A DNA stretch of 64,000 nucleotides from Conchocele bisecta (taxonomy: Eukaryota > Mollusca > Bivalvia > Lucinida > Thyasiridae), in the NCBI GenBank assembly GCA_029237695.1, contig CM055269.1, forward strand, positions 32,969,175 through 33,033,174, given 5' to 3'. The notes under the pieces are model-generated. The model saw nothing but the letters and a program-made list of their open reading frames with translations. It did no database searches and was not told the DNA's origin. Of this stretch, positions 34,646 to 47,210 are shown one piece after another; position 1 is the first letter of the stretch, and every line of letters starts with the position of its first letter. The position numbers and the translations under genes are program-made.

Positions 34646-36358
34646 GAACTTTTTTGTCCTGCGCTTTTAGCAAAGCGGGACATAGGCAATATCTTTTCGT
34701 AGGCGTGTCGGAGCGGCGTCAACATTCACGTTTAGTTTTTTGCGTTAATCACAGTTCCAGAAAACTACATTTTCCAGAAAACTATAACTTACTACGAACC
34801 TCGATACATGGTATACATCAACACTGTGGTGTACCATCTCACACAGAGGGGAGCCCTATGCTACCTTGACCTAGCTTTTTTCATGATTCATGACCTACTT
34901 TTCACATGCATCACGTTAATTGCGTTTAGCTCTGTTTCTAAAAACTTACGCTCAGGTTAATTCATTGTAACTTCATTTCCCACAATGAATGCATTAATAT
35001 TCCATACATGCATTTGTAACAACATCTCGCATCATTCTACATAAATCCCCATGGTGCCCGCTAAAAACCCCTAAGGTCACGTCAGTGACTTAGAAATTTC
35101 CGTGTGGAAAAGTTAACGCTCGGTTTAATGTATTACAAACCTCTGTTACCCTTGATGGAATGCTTTCGGTATACCTATCAACACTGTGATGTAACCATCT
35201 CACACAGAGGGAGCCCATGTGACCTTGACCTAGTTATCAGGTTCATTGACCTACTTTTCCGCAATGGCTTCAACGTTAAGTTTTTGCGTTTAATTCTGTT
35301 TTCTAAAACTTAACTCTCATGGTAATTCATTGTAACTTCTGTTTCCCTCAATGGAATGCTTTAATATTTCCATACAACAATTTGTAACAACAATCCACAT
35401 CATTCTACAGAAGCCCATGGAGCCCACTAACTCCAAAGGTAAACAAGGACACTTGACTAAAGAAATTTCCGTGTTTTGGAAAAGTTAACCGCTCCAGTTT
35501 ATGCTTTAATATTCCATACAAGCATTTGTAACAACATCCCGCATCATTCTACTACAGAAAGCCCATTATTCCCCGCTAAACGCCAAAGACAAGGGTCATT
35601 GACTTAAGAAAGTTTTGTGTTTGGAAAAGTTAACGCTCAGTTTATGCTTTGATATTCCATGCATTTGTAACAACATCCCGCATCATTCTACAGATAGCCA
35701 AGGGTGCCTGCTAACCCCAAAGGTCAAGGTCACTGACATACAACTTATTCCGTGTATGGAAAAGTTAATAACGCTCAGTTTTAAGCCTTTAATATTTCAT
35801 ACATGCATTTTAACAACCATACCACAACATTCTACAAGAAAGGCCCTGGTGCCCCGCTAACTCGAAAGGTCAAGGTCACTGAATTAGAAATTTCTGTGTT
35901 TGCAAAGTTAACGCTCAATTAAGCTTTAATATTCCACTACATGCATTGTAACAACCCCCGCATCATTCTCCAGAAAGCCCATGGTGCTCACTAACCCCAA
36001 GCATTAGCTTAGCTTATATTACGCGGCGGCACTGGCTTTAGGCCTTGATGCCGTCTCCCCAAGATGGGAGAAAGAACGGAGTAGAGATTTATGAGAGAAG
36101 CCGGTAATTCGTTTTACAGAGCAGCTACGAATTATCGGTACTCATTTGCAGCTGGGTGACTGGAGCAGTGTGGATAAAGTCCACTTGCTCAAAGGACACA
36201 CGCACGCCGCAAAAGGCTCAAACTAACGACCCTTGGATCAGTAGTCCGACACACTTAACATTACGCCACGGCGCACCTAACACCCAAGGTTATTACTAGC
36301 TCCTTATGAACTATCAAAACTGCGCCAGGCGGACATCTTGCTCCCGCGGAGCTCCTTA
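34646..36358. mobile_element. Insertion in the MITE carrying a ~145 bp tandem array
   Basis: It starts near TGTCCTGCGCTTTTAGCAAA and ends near GACATCTTGCTCCCGCGGAG. From 34890 to 36000, GGAAAAGTTAACGCTC, CATACATGCATTTGTAACAA, CGCATCATTCTAC and AAAGGTCAAGGTCACTGA recur about every 140-150 bp (five to seven units). It resembles non-autonomous mollusc DNA transposons. No transposase. Confidence 0.62.
36002..36276 (-). repeat. tRNA-derived SINE with conserved central domain, minus strand
   Basis: On the minus strand: GTGGCGTAATGTTAAGTG (A box-like), TTAGTTTGAGCC (B box-like), then TTTGAGCAAGTGGACTTTAT and CACCCAGCTGCAAATGAGTA, a central phrase I recognise from SINEs of several marine animals. 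Imperfect target duplications CTAACCCCAAG (35991-36001) and CTAACACCCAAG (36277-36288) flank it. It is inserted in a monomer of the ~145 bp array. Confidence 0.72.
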
Positions 36359-36870
36359 TTTAATTAATTAATACAAATTAAATGCCTCCCCTTAAAAAAT
36401 AGTATTTTTTCGACAGATTAATAAAGTAATGAATCATTGCACATCTAAATATAAATACAGAGAATAAATTAGTAATTGTTCTTTAACAATTTTAAGGAAA
36501 CCGGTATCGCCCCTGCTTACATATGGATATTTACCTGAAATAAAATGTATATAAATGCCAATCATTATGTGGGTTAAATTGTGAAATGAACGTTTATTTT
36601 GCCCAGAAATGTCTCTGATATAAAGGGAACATTTTTGTCCTAATGAGTGGCATGTTACATTACCTTATAAGGAACCTGGAAACATTTTCTTTCAAGCATA
36701 TGGCGAGTATTCACTACAGAAATTCATTAAAAACGGTAGAACATAATTTTTAATGCTGACGTCCCTTAAAAGACATCACCTAATAGAGTTTGTTTGCAAC
36801 CATGTAGTCTCTGTAGACCATGTAGTCTGTTCAAGGGCAAACACTATCGCTAATGAAATTTATTGACAAA

Positions 36871-38580
36871 CATTTAGTTTATTGAGGTTAGTTGAATACA
36901 TGTAAAGCATGCATTGAATGTGATGGACATACCATGAAAGTAGTTTGATTCCCAAGGCCGATGTTATGAACCCACAATAACCTCCATCTTAAAGTCGGTG
37001 TATCTAAGCCCTTGCCACAACCCATACCTTAATAAACGAAAGAAAGAAATGATGCTCCTAACGAGCGACCATACGTACTTAGAATAACAGCTGACGTAAC
37101 GGCGGTAAACTGAAATGGCCTACGTGACAAGTGACATTTATTCCAACAAGATGTTCACGGTGTGTAATCGATCGTATTTACTCGCCACCATATGAAACCC
37201 GACTCGAGAAACACAAATTAAGTTGTTGATTTCTAAATTTTTCAATTGTTTGCACGGTCTAAGAAATCAAACAAATGTGACAACAATCTTTTTTACAAAA
37301 TATTAGAATCGTCTTAGGAGACGATTCTCATGTGCTGCCAAATCTTGCATTTATCAAGAAATCAAACAAATGTGAAAATGCACAAGCTAATGCGTAATTA
37401 TCAATTCATCGGCGATACATAGCGTGGTTTTGGTATGTTTGTTTCCGTCGAATTCTAAAGGTCAGTCACACTTTGCACGTGAAACTGGATTACCGACTGA
37501 TGAACAGGTGTGCAGCTAGACCGAAAATGATATGTCGCAAATGTGTTAATTGAGGATGGGTGGGTACGGCGGTATTTTTTTTATGCTACAATCTCGCGTT
37601 TTTGTGATCTCGATCTCGCCTTCCGCTTTTGGAAACACGATTTGCCCATGCATGTGTAGACAGAGCATGCGTGTTGGATTTGCGTTCTACGTACGTACAT
37701 GCATATAAAGCATGCTAGTTCCAATTGCATTCTACGTAAATACGTACATGTAATGTATGCGCGAAACTCAATTTCAACACGCATGCATTCTACACACACA
37801 GAATGACATGAACAATTTCATAAAATTTGTTCTGGTTTTACATTACTAAACACTGACGCCTAAAAGGAAACTAACACTGCCTTGGTGCAGCTCATTTACA
37901 GATGTATTTGCATATATGCAAAATCTGCTACACCCCCCCCCCCCGCCCCCCCACCCGAAAAGGATGTTCCTCTCTCGGAGAAGGACCTGCTGTCAGCGCA
38001 TGATGATCTGCCCTCAAGCTCTGGTCGATCAGTGCATTGCAGGCACTTCTGGCATTTCTGTCTGTACTCAAAAAAAGTCTGCTGCCGGAGACCAGGACAC
38101 ATTGGCTGCGAGGTTCAGTATTTTTGTTTGCACCAATCATGAGAATTGCTTTGAAAATTTAAGCCATACACATAAATATATGGTACAAATTTTATTTAAT
38201 GTGCAAATACATGTTTATTTTCATACAAATTGAAAACTACAGTAAATAACCTATGCACATATACAATTATCATCTTTTTGTGAGGTTGCTGCGTGTTTTT
38301 TATTGCATACATTCGCATTCCATTGTCTTACTACTGACGTAAGTGGTCAATAATTTGTCCATATCATGTGTTCCAATTAATGGATTCATTTCATAGCATG
38401 CTAGCTGGTTGTAACATAATTATTTGCCAACATTGCTCTGATTTCAATCAAACAAATTGTTAACACAAATTTGCGACCTAGTTAAACAAGAATTCCGCGG
38501 AATCAAATGTCTCGCCTTGTCACGCCGCCTTGACCTCGAGCCTGGGCCAGAAAGCAATTTTCACTGGCCCGAACATATTA
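36871..38580. other. No gene seen; local repeats and a poly-C tract
   Basis: 37660-37800 has two imperfect ~60 bp copies with ATTCTACGTA and ACGTACATG. 37932-37955 is C-rich (13 C, G, 7 C). GAATCGTCTTAGGAGACGATTC-like short palindrome near 37306. The frames across the poly-C tract are artefacts of composition. Confidence 0.45.
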
Positions 38581-38581
38581 T

Positions 38582-38647
38582 ACAATTATTGACTAGTGAG
38601 CCATAGAATATCAGATTATATTCTATGGCTCACTAGTCAATAATTGT
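38582..38647. ncRNA. Perfect 30 bp-arm hairpin, possible small-RNA precursor or micro-palindrome
   Basis: The left arm begins ACAATTATTGACTAGTGAGC (38582-38611), the loop is CAGATT, and the right arm is its exact reverse complement (38618-38647). The size is like a microRNA precursor, but a perfect stem is more typical of a recent inverted repeat or an siRNA source. Expression is unknown. Confidence 0.4.
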
Positions 38648-38769
38648 TTTAGTATATGATAATAGTCGGTATATAGCACTTACGACCTTATGCTACTAGA
38701 CAAAAATGGAAAAAGAATTTGAAAAAAAAAACAACAAGAAACGAGGCCACTTTTTGTAGACTAGATGGC

Positions 38770-39545
38770 ATTGGCCTGCATGTCGCGCCTTGGGGCGAGG
38801 CATGGACACTAAAAAAAGAGATATAGTAGATGGAAAAACTTTAACCGGACACACGGACGGACGGACGTATGCCAAAATGCCGACTATATCGCGCTTTCCG
38901 CAAGCGGGCGCGACAATGATGATAAACACCCATGTCAAGTATGAAGGTAATGGGTGAAGCAGTTGCAGAGAAGTAGTACACAAAAAAATCAAAGTAATTT
39001 TACCTGGACATTGGGCACAGGGGCCGCACGGTTGGGGGTATAATGAAAATATGGATGATGATAAACACCCATGTAAAGTTTCAAGGTAATGGGCGAAGCA
39101 GTTGCAGAGATATAGTATAACGAAAAAGTTTAACCAAAAAACTTTAACCAGACGTACGTTGAAAAGTTAACGTTGAAAATGGCTAAGTCAATTACGTAGA
39201 AATAATAGGTGAAGGTAAAACAAATGGTCACATGTTGGATAGTTGTATGTGGTGGGCACCCCTTGGTTATGAAGCTGTGAAAGTTTGGTGGTCCTAGGTG
39301 GTACAGTACCAAAGAAATGGACTTAAACACGAAAACTTAACATTGTAAACGCGAAAAGTTAACATTGACTGCGCGGAAAAAATGGGTCAAGTTCAAAAAG
39401 GTAACATGTTGGATAGTGATATGTGGTGGGCACCCCTTGGTTATGAAGCTGTGAAAGTTTGTTGGTCCTATGTGTTACAGTAACAAAGAAATGGAGTGAA
39501 ACACGAAAACTTAACATTGATTGTGGACGCCGCCCGCCCGCCTGA
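38770..39545. mobile_element. Non-autonomous transposon-like repeat with two ~185 bp direct copies
   Basis: It contains the GTGCC/ATGCCGACTATATCGC module shared with 18440-18772. Then AACATGTTGGATAG, TGTGGTGGGCACCCCTTGGT and TTATGAAGCTGTGAAAGTTT appear twice (~39225-39340 and ~39405-39510). It ends near GCCCGCCTGACTTTCGCCAA. No protein. Confidence 0.6.
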
Positions 39546-40690
39546 CTTTCGCCAATCCAATATCGTGGATTTTTTTTGAAAAAAAACCTTGCTAAAAATG
39601 GAAAAAAAGTTTAAAAAAAAAAGTTTAAAATGATTTTTTTCCCCAAAAAAACCTGGCTAAAAATGGAAAAAAAGTTTGAAAAAAAAAAGTTCAAAAATTA
39701 ACAAAAAAATAATGCTCGCTACTGGAGCCAAGAATTTTTATAATAGTCCTATATGTATCTACATATCATATCTGCACAGGTCCACATATTGCCACAATAT
39801 TGTCAACACAGTTTACGGAAATGTAATACCCATGTATAATAATTTACCTGTATAAACAGTCAGGGGTGTAACTGATTTCAGTTACGTTCGAAATAACCTG
39901 ATACAGTTATTTCTTCTAGTTGTGTGAGATTTGCCTCCCTTCCGCTGTCAAATTGTAGATAACCTGTATCAGTTATTTTCAGTATCTATCATTTTCTGCA
40001 CAATTTAAAAGGGAGGTAACACCAAATCAATTGTTGACTTATGTATAGTTTACAGCGTGGTGTTAATTCCCTTGTTCATTTTGATACCACTTTGGTCATA
40101 ACCGTGATGATAATGATAGCAATGGTGAATTGTATTCTGTTTCATCCCTATAATTCGACGACATATTCAACATGTTGAACATTTGGGATGTTCATTGAAT
40201 TGGTTTAACTGTGTCTCTTACTGCTCCAACATCCACAAAGAAAACAAGTATTCTCAACTCTACGACATGTTCATCGATGTTTCACTCTATATATCTGGCA
40301 TGTTCCTCATTTTGTATTATATATTACGACTAATACCATGATCAGGATAATTTACGTGAATACATACATCAGAATAGGAGCATTTAGAAAAAATACAAAC
40401 GATTCACATCTATTGTCTGTTCCACGTTTTGCTGCCGATGAACTTTTGGCCATTAAAACACATTAAATCTTATATATAAATTGTTAGTAGTTTTTTATCA
40501 TTAATAAAAAGTAATTCTCGCCAAAAACGATGTGGTGTCCAGCACTAGTCCATTACCTAATCAGTTCTAGAACGGTTTGCCCACCATACTCACAACACAT
40601 GGAGTGGGTCCAACATCATACTCGTGACGACCATGATGCAGAGTTTGGCATGCGGACACTGTTTCTGTCTATATAATTATGTAACTGTGA
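39546..40690. other. No gene seen; A-rich direct repeat then unassigned DNA
   Basis: 39575-39700 holds two ~70 bp copies of GGCTAAAAATGGAAAAAAAG-like sequence. Near 39870-40020, AACCTG(T)ATCAGTTATTT occurs twice, and TTTGCCTCCCTT pairs with AAGGGAGGTAAC. Confidence 0.4.
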
Positions 40691-40865
40691 ATGGAGAAAG
40701 GGGTGGGGGGCTTATGGGTTTTATGACCAGTGTAGATCCAGATCAGCTTGTGCATCCGCACAGTCTGATCATGATCTGTACTGTTCGTCATTCCGCCAAT
40801 GAAACACCCACCCAGCTTATACCAAGCAAACAAGATCATTATCAGGCTACATCAGTGTTTAGTGA
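40691..40865. repeat. Copy of the GTCTGATCAGGATC dispersed element
   Basis: TGGAGAAAGGGG, GTGTAGATCCAGATCAGC, CATCCGCACAGTCTGATCAT and ATCATTATCAGGCTACAT match 10370-10545. Confidence 0.65.
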
Positions 40866-41039
40866 CTTCTTCAAGCTACATTTACCCAAAAACCACAGAG
40901 TGATGACTAGCATGAGTCAAATAACCCAAATAGAACAGGCATTGCACATCATGTACGTGTTTTCAGAAAAACATGAATACATTGCTCACAGCCCATGTGG
41001 TTGGTACAACTCTATCCTGAGTTGGTTAACACACGCATT

Positions 41040-42200
41040 CATGATCATAATGAACATACATGACATTCACATATGCTAACACATTTAGATTTTCGTTATG
41101 TTTCTGATACTGTGCATGCAATTCCCAATTACCATATATAATTTTGCAGACATGCACTATATTAGAATAACCACTGATAGCTATTTCGAATAACTTCCTC
41201 AAGCTATGTAACACAGTAACACAGTTCGTATTGTTTTTGACGAACATAACCTCTACTAGTTATGTGTAATAACTGTCTCACGTTATCTTGAAAAACAACA
41301 CATAGCTGGGTTTCACATATGTGCATAACATGTAGATATACACATGACTGAGACACATGTCGAGTTATCTTCATGATGTTCTACATGCAATTTCAATATA
41401 CCATGGCAGGCATGCACTATATTAGAATAATCCGTGACAGTTATTTCGAATAACTTGCTCAAGTTAAGTTCACATTCAACAAAGTTCGTATTTGTTTTTT
41501 ACAAACATAACCTAATCCAGTTATGTGTAATAACTGTCTCACGTTATCTTGAAAAAACAACCAATAGCTGGGTTTCACATATGCGCATAACATGTAGATA
41601 TACACATGACTGACACACATGTTGAGTTATCTTCATGATGTTGTATATGCAATTTCCATGTTGACATTCAACACAGTTTGTGTTTGTTTGAGACAAAAAT
41701 AACCTATGCCAGTTATGTGTAATCACGTCCTCAAGTTATAATCAGAAAAGCAACCATACGACCATGGTGACTAGCATCAGTCGAGTACCGGTAACCAAAA
41801 TCGAAAAGGTGTCATCATGATCATATATACTACACACTATGTACATGTTGTAAGAAAGCAATGAAAACCTTGCTCACTGCACGTGTAGTAGGTGCCATAG
41901 GGGTGTACAAGACGTCAAGTCGTCATTGTCATGATGTACATAATCATGTAAATGCTAACCACATACATGATGTCTGTGTTTCACATATGCGTAGACCATC
42001 GCTATGTTCATGATGTGATACATGCACTTTCCATATACCATATATCCATAAACAAGTTTATACACTATTTACTTACATGGCTAGGATAACCGTGCCAGCT
42101 AAGTTAAATAACTTCCTCAAGTTACGTCGTCATTCAACAAATGTCCCGTTACTTTTGGATACAAATAACCTATGCCAGTACTGTGTATCTCTGTCGTGAC
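41040..42200. repeat. Tandem array, ~260 bp unit, about 4 units, decaying rightward
   Basis: TGTGTAATAACTGTCTCACG occurs at ~41261 and ~41523, TGCACTATATTAGAATAA at ~41155 and ~41412, and ATAACCTATGCCAGT recurs at ~41699 and ~42166. Non-coding. Confidence 0.78.
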
Positions 42201-44559
42201 AGCATTTGATCACGATTCAATTGGTAGTCAAAAGTTCAAAACATGTCATTTGGATCGGATATGTCAACACTACTGGTTTTCACCAACAACATGATAACTC
42301 TTATGACTGTGTATGATGTAATCATGGTAATCTGGTAAACATCATGATCATGGTACTGGCTGTTAGTTGGCCTGCCAGTTCCAGAATTTGAAAATTGCTT
42401 TTGTAGTAAATTAATAATTTAAAATTATTTTGTAATTTATATGAAAGTTCCTATTATTCCCCTTGATAGCTACATAATTTATCTATCAGTAATCTACTAT
42501 TGTGCAATGTGTTTCTAAATTTATTGTCCTCAAATATCGTGTTATGTCTCATTATGATCATCTCTGTGAGGTGGTTCAAATGAGTGGTCACAACATTGAC
42601 CTTTGTAGATAATGTAAATACCGATGAAATGTTTCACCACCAGCCAAGTCACATAAACTTAAAATATGCCAGATGTCATGACGTTTGAGGCATTTATTTC
42701 CTATATATCAGTTGTATATCATCATGATCATCATGATGATCATGTACAGTTGCTATATCATGCTATATCCATGCTAGCTACATTATTATAACATATTTAA
42801 TAACCACTTTGATTATCATTGTTATTCCCATGATTAAACCCTGTACGTATCCGTATTTTATATTTGCAGCAGATCAACTGCTCATTTTCCCCAGAATAAT
42901 TTGCTCGTACTCGGATGACCGGAACTATGAATCAAAACCTGGCATTTAGAGAACTATTTCGACACATTTTTGTGCATTGTGCATTTATAATCAACATGCG
43001 TTCTTCATTTTCTTTTGACAGACATTTGTCTGTAGAATCGTGAATAATTACTGCTAAATCATGAATATAATTCTGGCAATCAGTGTGTAGACACTGTTCA
43101 GACTGCGCGTTGTATTTTTCATGCACGTTTACATGCATTTTGGCAAATATCATGAACACTATCTAGTAGAATGGTTAACCATTACTATACTTCTAAACAA
43201 ACAAAATGCAAATACATTTCAAGAAGTCATCGTATGTTCATAACAAACTGCGCGCATTCGCAAACTAATATTGGTATACGTGGATTACAATCACTGTTTA
43301 TAAAGTGCCCAGCGGAAACAAATGGTCTCGAAAGTTGTTTATCATTAACAGTATTCCCTGTGAAAAACCCGTTATTAACTGCACGCTATCATTGATATCA
43401 TTTGTTTATGAAGCCCATTACTCCAGTGTGAAAACATTATACACACATGAGTAAGACAGATGACACGGCCATATAATTGATTATTGTAAACATCATGCTA
43501 TCCTGTAACTATAATAATCATTATCATGCTGATAATCTGATAAAACCACTGACCCCTCTCAGATTTTTCTTTCAGGTGTCCCTCTCTCTCACAAGTGGAG
43601 ATATAATTGCCAGCCACTTGGGGGCCATACACTCACTGTTCCCTGTTGTGTAGACTGTTAGCGTGGTTAGCATGACTAGCATGACAGTGTTGGCAGATCT
43701 CATTTTACGGCGCCGTTCATGCTTTGGAATATATTGAACTCATTAAATTAACATTAGGTCAGTTCCACAGAGCAGATTATTTTACATTATAGAGTTTGCA
43801 AAATACGTGAATTCCGCATGAGCTCCGAATATTGTGCCAGCCAGCATAACAAGCCAATCCATCATAGGATTTTGTTTTGCTGTCCAATTCCCGTTGCTCG
43901 GATTATGGTGCTGTCTAATTTCCCAGGTGTTGACCCTCGCTGTGCCCCCCCCCCCCCCCCCCCCCCCCCGCATCCCATCCCGCTCCGTTTGCGGAAAAAA
44001 ACGTATATATCCCATATGCCAATATGTTTATGTATGTTTATGAAATACAATATTAACTTAACCTATGAACATGATGAACATATATAATTGTGTAACGCGA
44101 AAGTCGCATGTAAAATCAAATCTATACTTATAGTTTTTGAATTCTTCTAGCAAAATAATTTATAATTAAATGTAAATGTAATACAACACAACCATCATTG
44201 CAGCACATTAACACATACTTTAAACAAGCAATAACTTGAGAAAAGTTGATGGCACGCCATCGCAATATACACACGTTTGTGCCTGAATGGCGAACAGTTT
44301 GAAAATATATGTTGTTACCACCCATTAGAACCGTCTTGGCGAGTCGGTTCAAATGACTGATAACAACATATAATGTGATTACGTAAATACTAGATACCAG
44401 AGGTAGTGGCCCATACAATCACCACATGTACTATATAACTTGATTACTCTTTGAAACATTTTCGTCATATTTCACACTTGCATTAACCATGACTCACGGT
44501 GTCTCGTGCAAGAACGACAACTCTCACTTTACTAACATATTAGTTATCTCCATTTATTG
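42201..44559. other. No gene seen; poly-C tract and short simple repeats
   Basis: ATCATGATCATCATGATGAT near 42720 is a simple palindromic repeat. A ~24 base C run starts at ~43946. I recognise no protein, RNA gene or transposon end. Confidence 0.4.
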
Positions 44560-44573
44560 TTTGACTGCCTGTA

Positions 44574-44723
44574 ATGATGGGTTGTGGCCTACGGGTTAGA
44601 ACACCGGGAAATCCGGTGGTTGTGGGTTCAAACCTCGCCTAGGGCATCAACAATATTTTCACCCGTCTCTATATGACCTTAGCTATTGCTCGGACATTAA
44701 ACCCATTCACTTGCACTTTTTTA
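44574..44723 (+). mobile_element. Complete tRNA-derived SINE with 14 bp target-site duplications
   Basis: TTTGACTGCCTGTA at 44560-44573 and again at 44724-44737 flank a 150 bp body. The head has TGTGGCCTACGGGTTAGAAC (A box), an anticodon-like stem CCGGGAAATCCGG and GGTTCAAACC (B box). The tail is ATATGACCTTAGCTATTGCT then CGGACATTAAACCC and a T-rich end. It is mobilised by LINE machinery. The same tail phrase, inverted, begins the repeats at 8236 and 17490. Confidence 0.88.
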
Positions 44724-44737
44724 TTTGACTGCCTGTA

Positions 44738-45264
44738 GGTGGCGAGGGCGATAGACATGCGCTTGTGGACAAGCGTCAATTTCTAGTTAATGAGGGATCG
44801 CAGCTAATTGTTTCCTTTTGCAAATATATTAATAGAGATCCGGTCGTATGTTGTAGCCCAGCGTTTATATCTTACTGAATAGCACAGAAGTGAGTTTTGC
44901 GAACAGAGTAGACCCAGATCAGACTGCACTTGTTTATGCTAATTTCTCTCCTATGTAGCATAAGCATGTGAAAATATTATTTGTGCGTTATATCAGCTGC
45001 CCACTTGCTTCCCATATGGCAGACAAAAACTGACCACGCTCGTTGTCGGATCTTATAAACATGCTAAAAGACGCATTGGGCATGTTGGGGTCAGTTGAAA
45101 TAAACCATGAACATGTAGCGCCTACCTTTTCACAAGACCGATAGTGTCAGCACAGCCAGGACGGGTATACATACGGCTATAAGACCACAGAGTGCCCCAT
45201 TAGAAAGTACCTGGGGACCATGTATCAGCACCTTGATGTTCCAGTGTATGTTAGAATAAATCCA
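44738..45264. other. Unassigned DNA
   Basis: No gene or repeat recognised. Confidence 0.35.
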
Positions 45265-45450
45265 TTAACCCTTAGAATGCTTGGAACGAAAATTGTTGTA
45301 TTCTGTTGTTTTATGTTTTGCCATTTTCTCAATAAAAACATGGTTTTACATAATTCTAAAGTGCTGTCAAAGTATGTTTTTTGATAGGAAAAATGGAAAA
45401 GTAAAAATGAGCAGCAGACCAAAACTTTTATTCAGCAGTGTAAGGGTTAA
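45265..45450. mobile_element. piggyBac-like MITE (TTAA + CCCTT ends), 178 bp
   Basis: TTAA at 45265-45268 and 45447-45450 enclose CCCTTAGAATGCT...AGCAGTGTAAGGG. A TTAA target and CCCTT terminal bases are the piggyBac signature. No coding capacity. Confidence 0.72.
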
Positions 45451-46828
45451 AAGGTTATACAACGGTAATCAGTTGAAATTATACAGGACAACCGTGCTAA
45501 TTGTTTTCTACATAATGTCATAATGTGTAAAATAATTTGCACCATCCAAACTGGGCATATAGTGGAACATTTCTAAACCTGACACTCTTGAAGGTCCCCG
45601 GATGTCCGATATGGAGAGCTACAACTGTAATTAACTGCACACTGCAAGGTTTGCGATACAGATACATTACAGTGAAACTCCAACACAATTAAACACACAA
45701 GTTTTGTATCTCGTCCGGGTCAGACAGGTTCCTCTTTGTACATGGTTGGTGATCAATATGCTTACGGCATGTGTCATGCTAGATTTATATATAGTTATTG
45801 ACCACTTTGCTAGCAAACTTTTCACTTGATACTAATATAAATTCATGTCTCACCCACTCCGCGAAATCTAGTTCCGATGGACAAATTAGAACCTTACGCC
45901 GTGGGCCACCAACAGAGCACCAGATACACACATTCATATTAGAGCATAATTATGTTGGTGGCTGATCGCAATATAATGGTACTTATGTCGATGATTTGCA
46001 TATATAGTTCCATTGTAAATAGTCGTATTATACACGTATACTTTCGTCCCAATGATGTCAAAAGCGGCACATGGATCAGACATTTTGAAAATGTGTCAAA
46101 TATCATAATCATACTTGTCAAGTAGTCGGCTATTTGTTTTGTGTGATTGGGAGTGCTATATCCGATGAGCATGGTGATCATTAACTGATGCAACGCGGTA
46201 CCTGTTCGCAGACATTATGGACACAGGATAGTATTATGGTTCGGTTCAACACAATATTTACTCAAACAATGTTTAATAGTTATAATTATCATCTGATCAT
46301 AGTTATCATACACTGGCTAGTATGGGTTAAAGAGACATGTGTCACTAGTTTGCTTAGTTAATTCACAGTCGCTTATATTTCATGGTATGCTACAACAGGT
46401 GTCACATTTTGTCACAACGTCGTAAATGCGCCTTTTATTTTAACAATTGCAAAAGTTAATCGAAACAATTCAGATCACGCGTTCGATGAACTAAATTATA
46501 TTAAAGTTATACAATGTGTATTTTGAAGTCTTTCTTGTGAAATACAATGTGTGGGATCCGTGTAGAAAATGAATAAAAAACTGCGTCTTCTGTAAATGTC
46601 ACACTTTACAAATTACGTCGCGAATGCACATATTTTAAAGTTACCGTAGTTTGTGTGATGCTAAATATTTGGTGATTTATATAGCACGGTAATTATATTG
46701 TAACTAAAAAATGTGTTTTAACTCCTTTTTAGTAGTGTACATTTTGTAGCGGTCGCACATTAACATCACACAATCTAACCCCATGTCAAGTGGCAATGTC
46801 ACACCTTGCAAAGTTCATCATTATTGTG
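45451..46828. other. No gene seen
   Basis: AT-rich. 46430-46740 and 47215-47640 share diverged phrases (AAATTACGTCGC, TGTGTAGTAT; AATGTGCATTTTGTCTTC) suggesting an old repeat. Confidence 0.35.
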
Positions 46829-47210
46829 CATTTTTATGCCCCCGCCACCGAATGGTGAGGGGGCATATAGTGTTACCGGCGTCCGTACGTACGTACGTAC
46901 GTAACGTACGTATGTACGTATGTACGTATGTACGTACGTCCCGAAACCTTAACGCTCGGGTAAATGGCTTATAATTTTTGTTTCCTTGCTCGGATCTGCT
47001 TGACATTTCACACACGCATTGATCCAATGGTCTTCTACCGCCCTGTGACAAATCCACATTCGTCCTGCCCCCGCTAAGCCCAGGCTCAAGGTCACCGACT
47101 TGGTGCGTTCGAAACCTTAACGCTCGGGTAAATGGCTTATAATCAAATATGCCTCGTTTTCTTTGGCTGCCAGCGGGGGCATTCGAGTGCCGATAGGCCA
47201 CATTTCTAGT
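46829..47210. mobile_element. MITE with TTTTTATGCCCCCGC end and ACGT microsatellite
   Basis: The left end is TTTTTATGCCCCCGCCACCG then GGGGGCATATAGTG. The right end is GCGGGGGCATTCGAG. An (ACGT)n/(ATGT)n run lies at ~46886-46940. CCTTAACGCTCGGGTAAATG occurs twice (~46947 and ~47113), showing an internal duplication. The family looks typical of mollusc genomes. Confidence 0.72.

Larger units (their letters stand above)
34453..36660. mobile_element. TTAA-family MITE, itself split by a ~1.7 kb element
   Basis: TTAA at 34453-34456 precedes AGGTACATGCCACTCAGAGG. The MITE breaks near 34645 and resumes near 36360 (AATTAAATGCCTCCCCTTAA) through GTCCTAATGAGTGG at ~36630. Confidence 0.68.
33961..36870. 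repeat. Block C: inverted partial copy of block A, interrupted by nested insertions
   Basis: 33990-34452 is the reverse complement of ~10270-10720, and 36665-36870 that of ~10080-10265. Together they restore a continuous block A segment, split at 34453 by a TTAA-family MITE. Confidence 0.75.

Noticed and set aside
37882..38233. Plus and minus frames with Pro- or Gly-rich runs
   Set aside because: Created by the poly-C tract at 37932-37955; no domain.
43782..44087. Frames with Pro or Gly runs
   Set aside because: Created by the poly-C tract starting near 43946.
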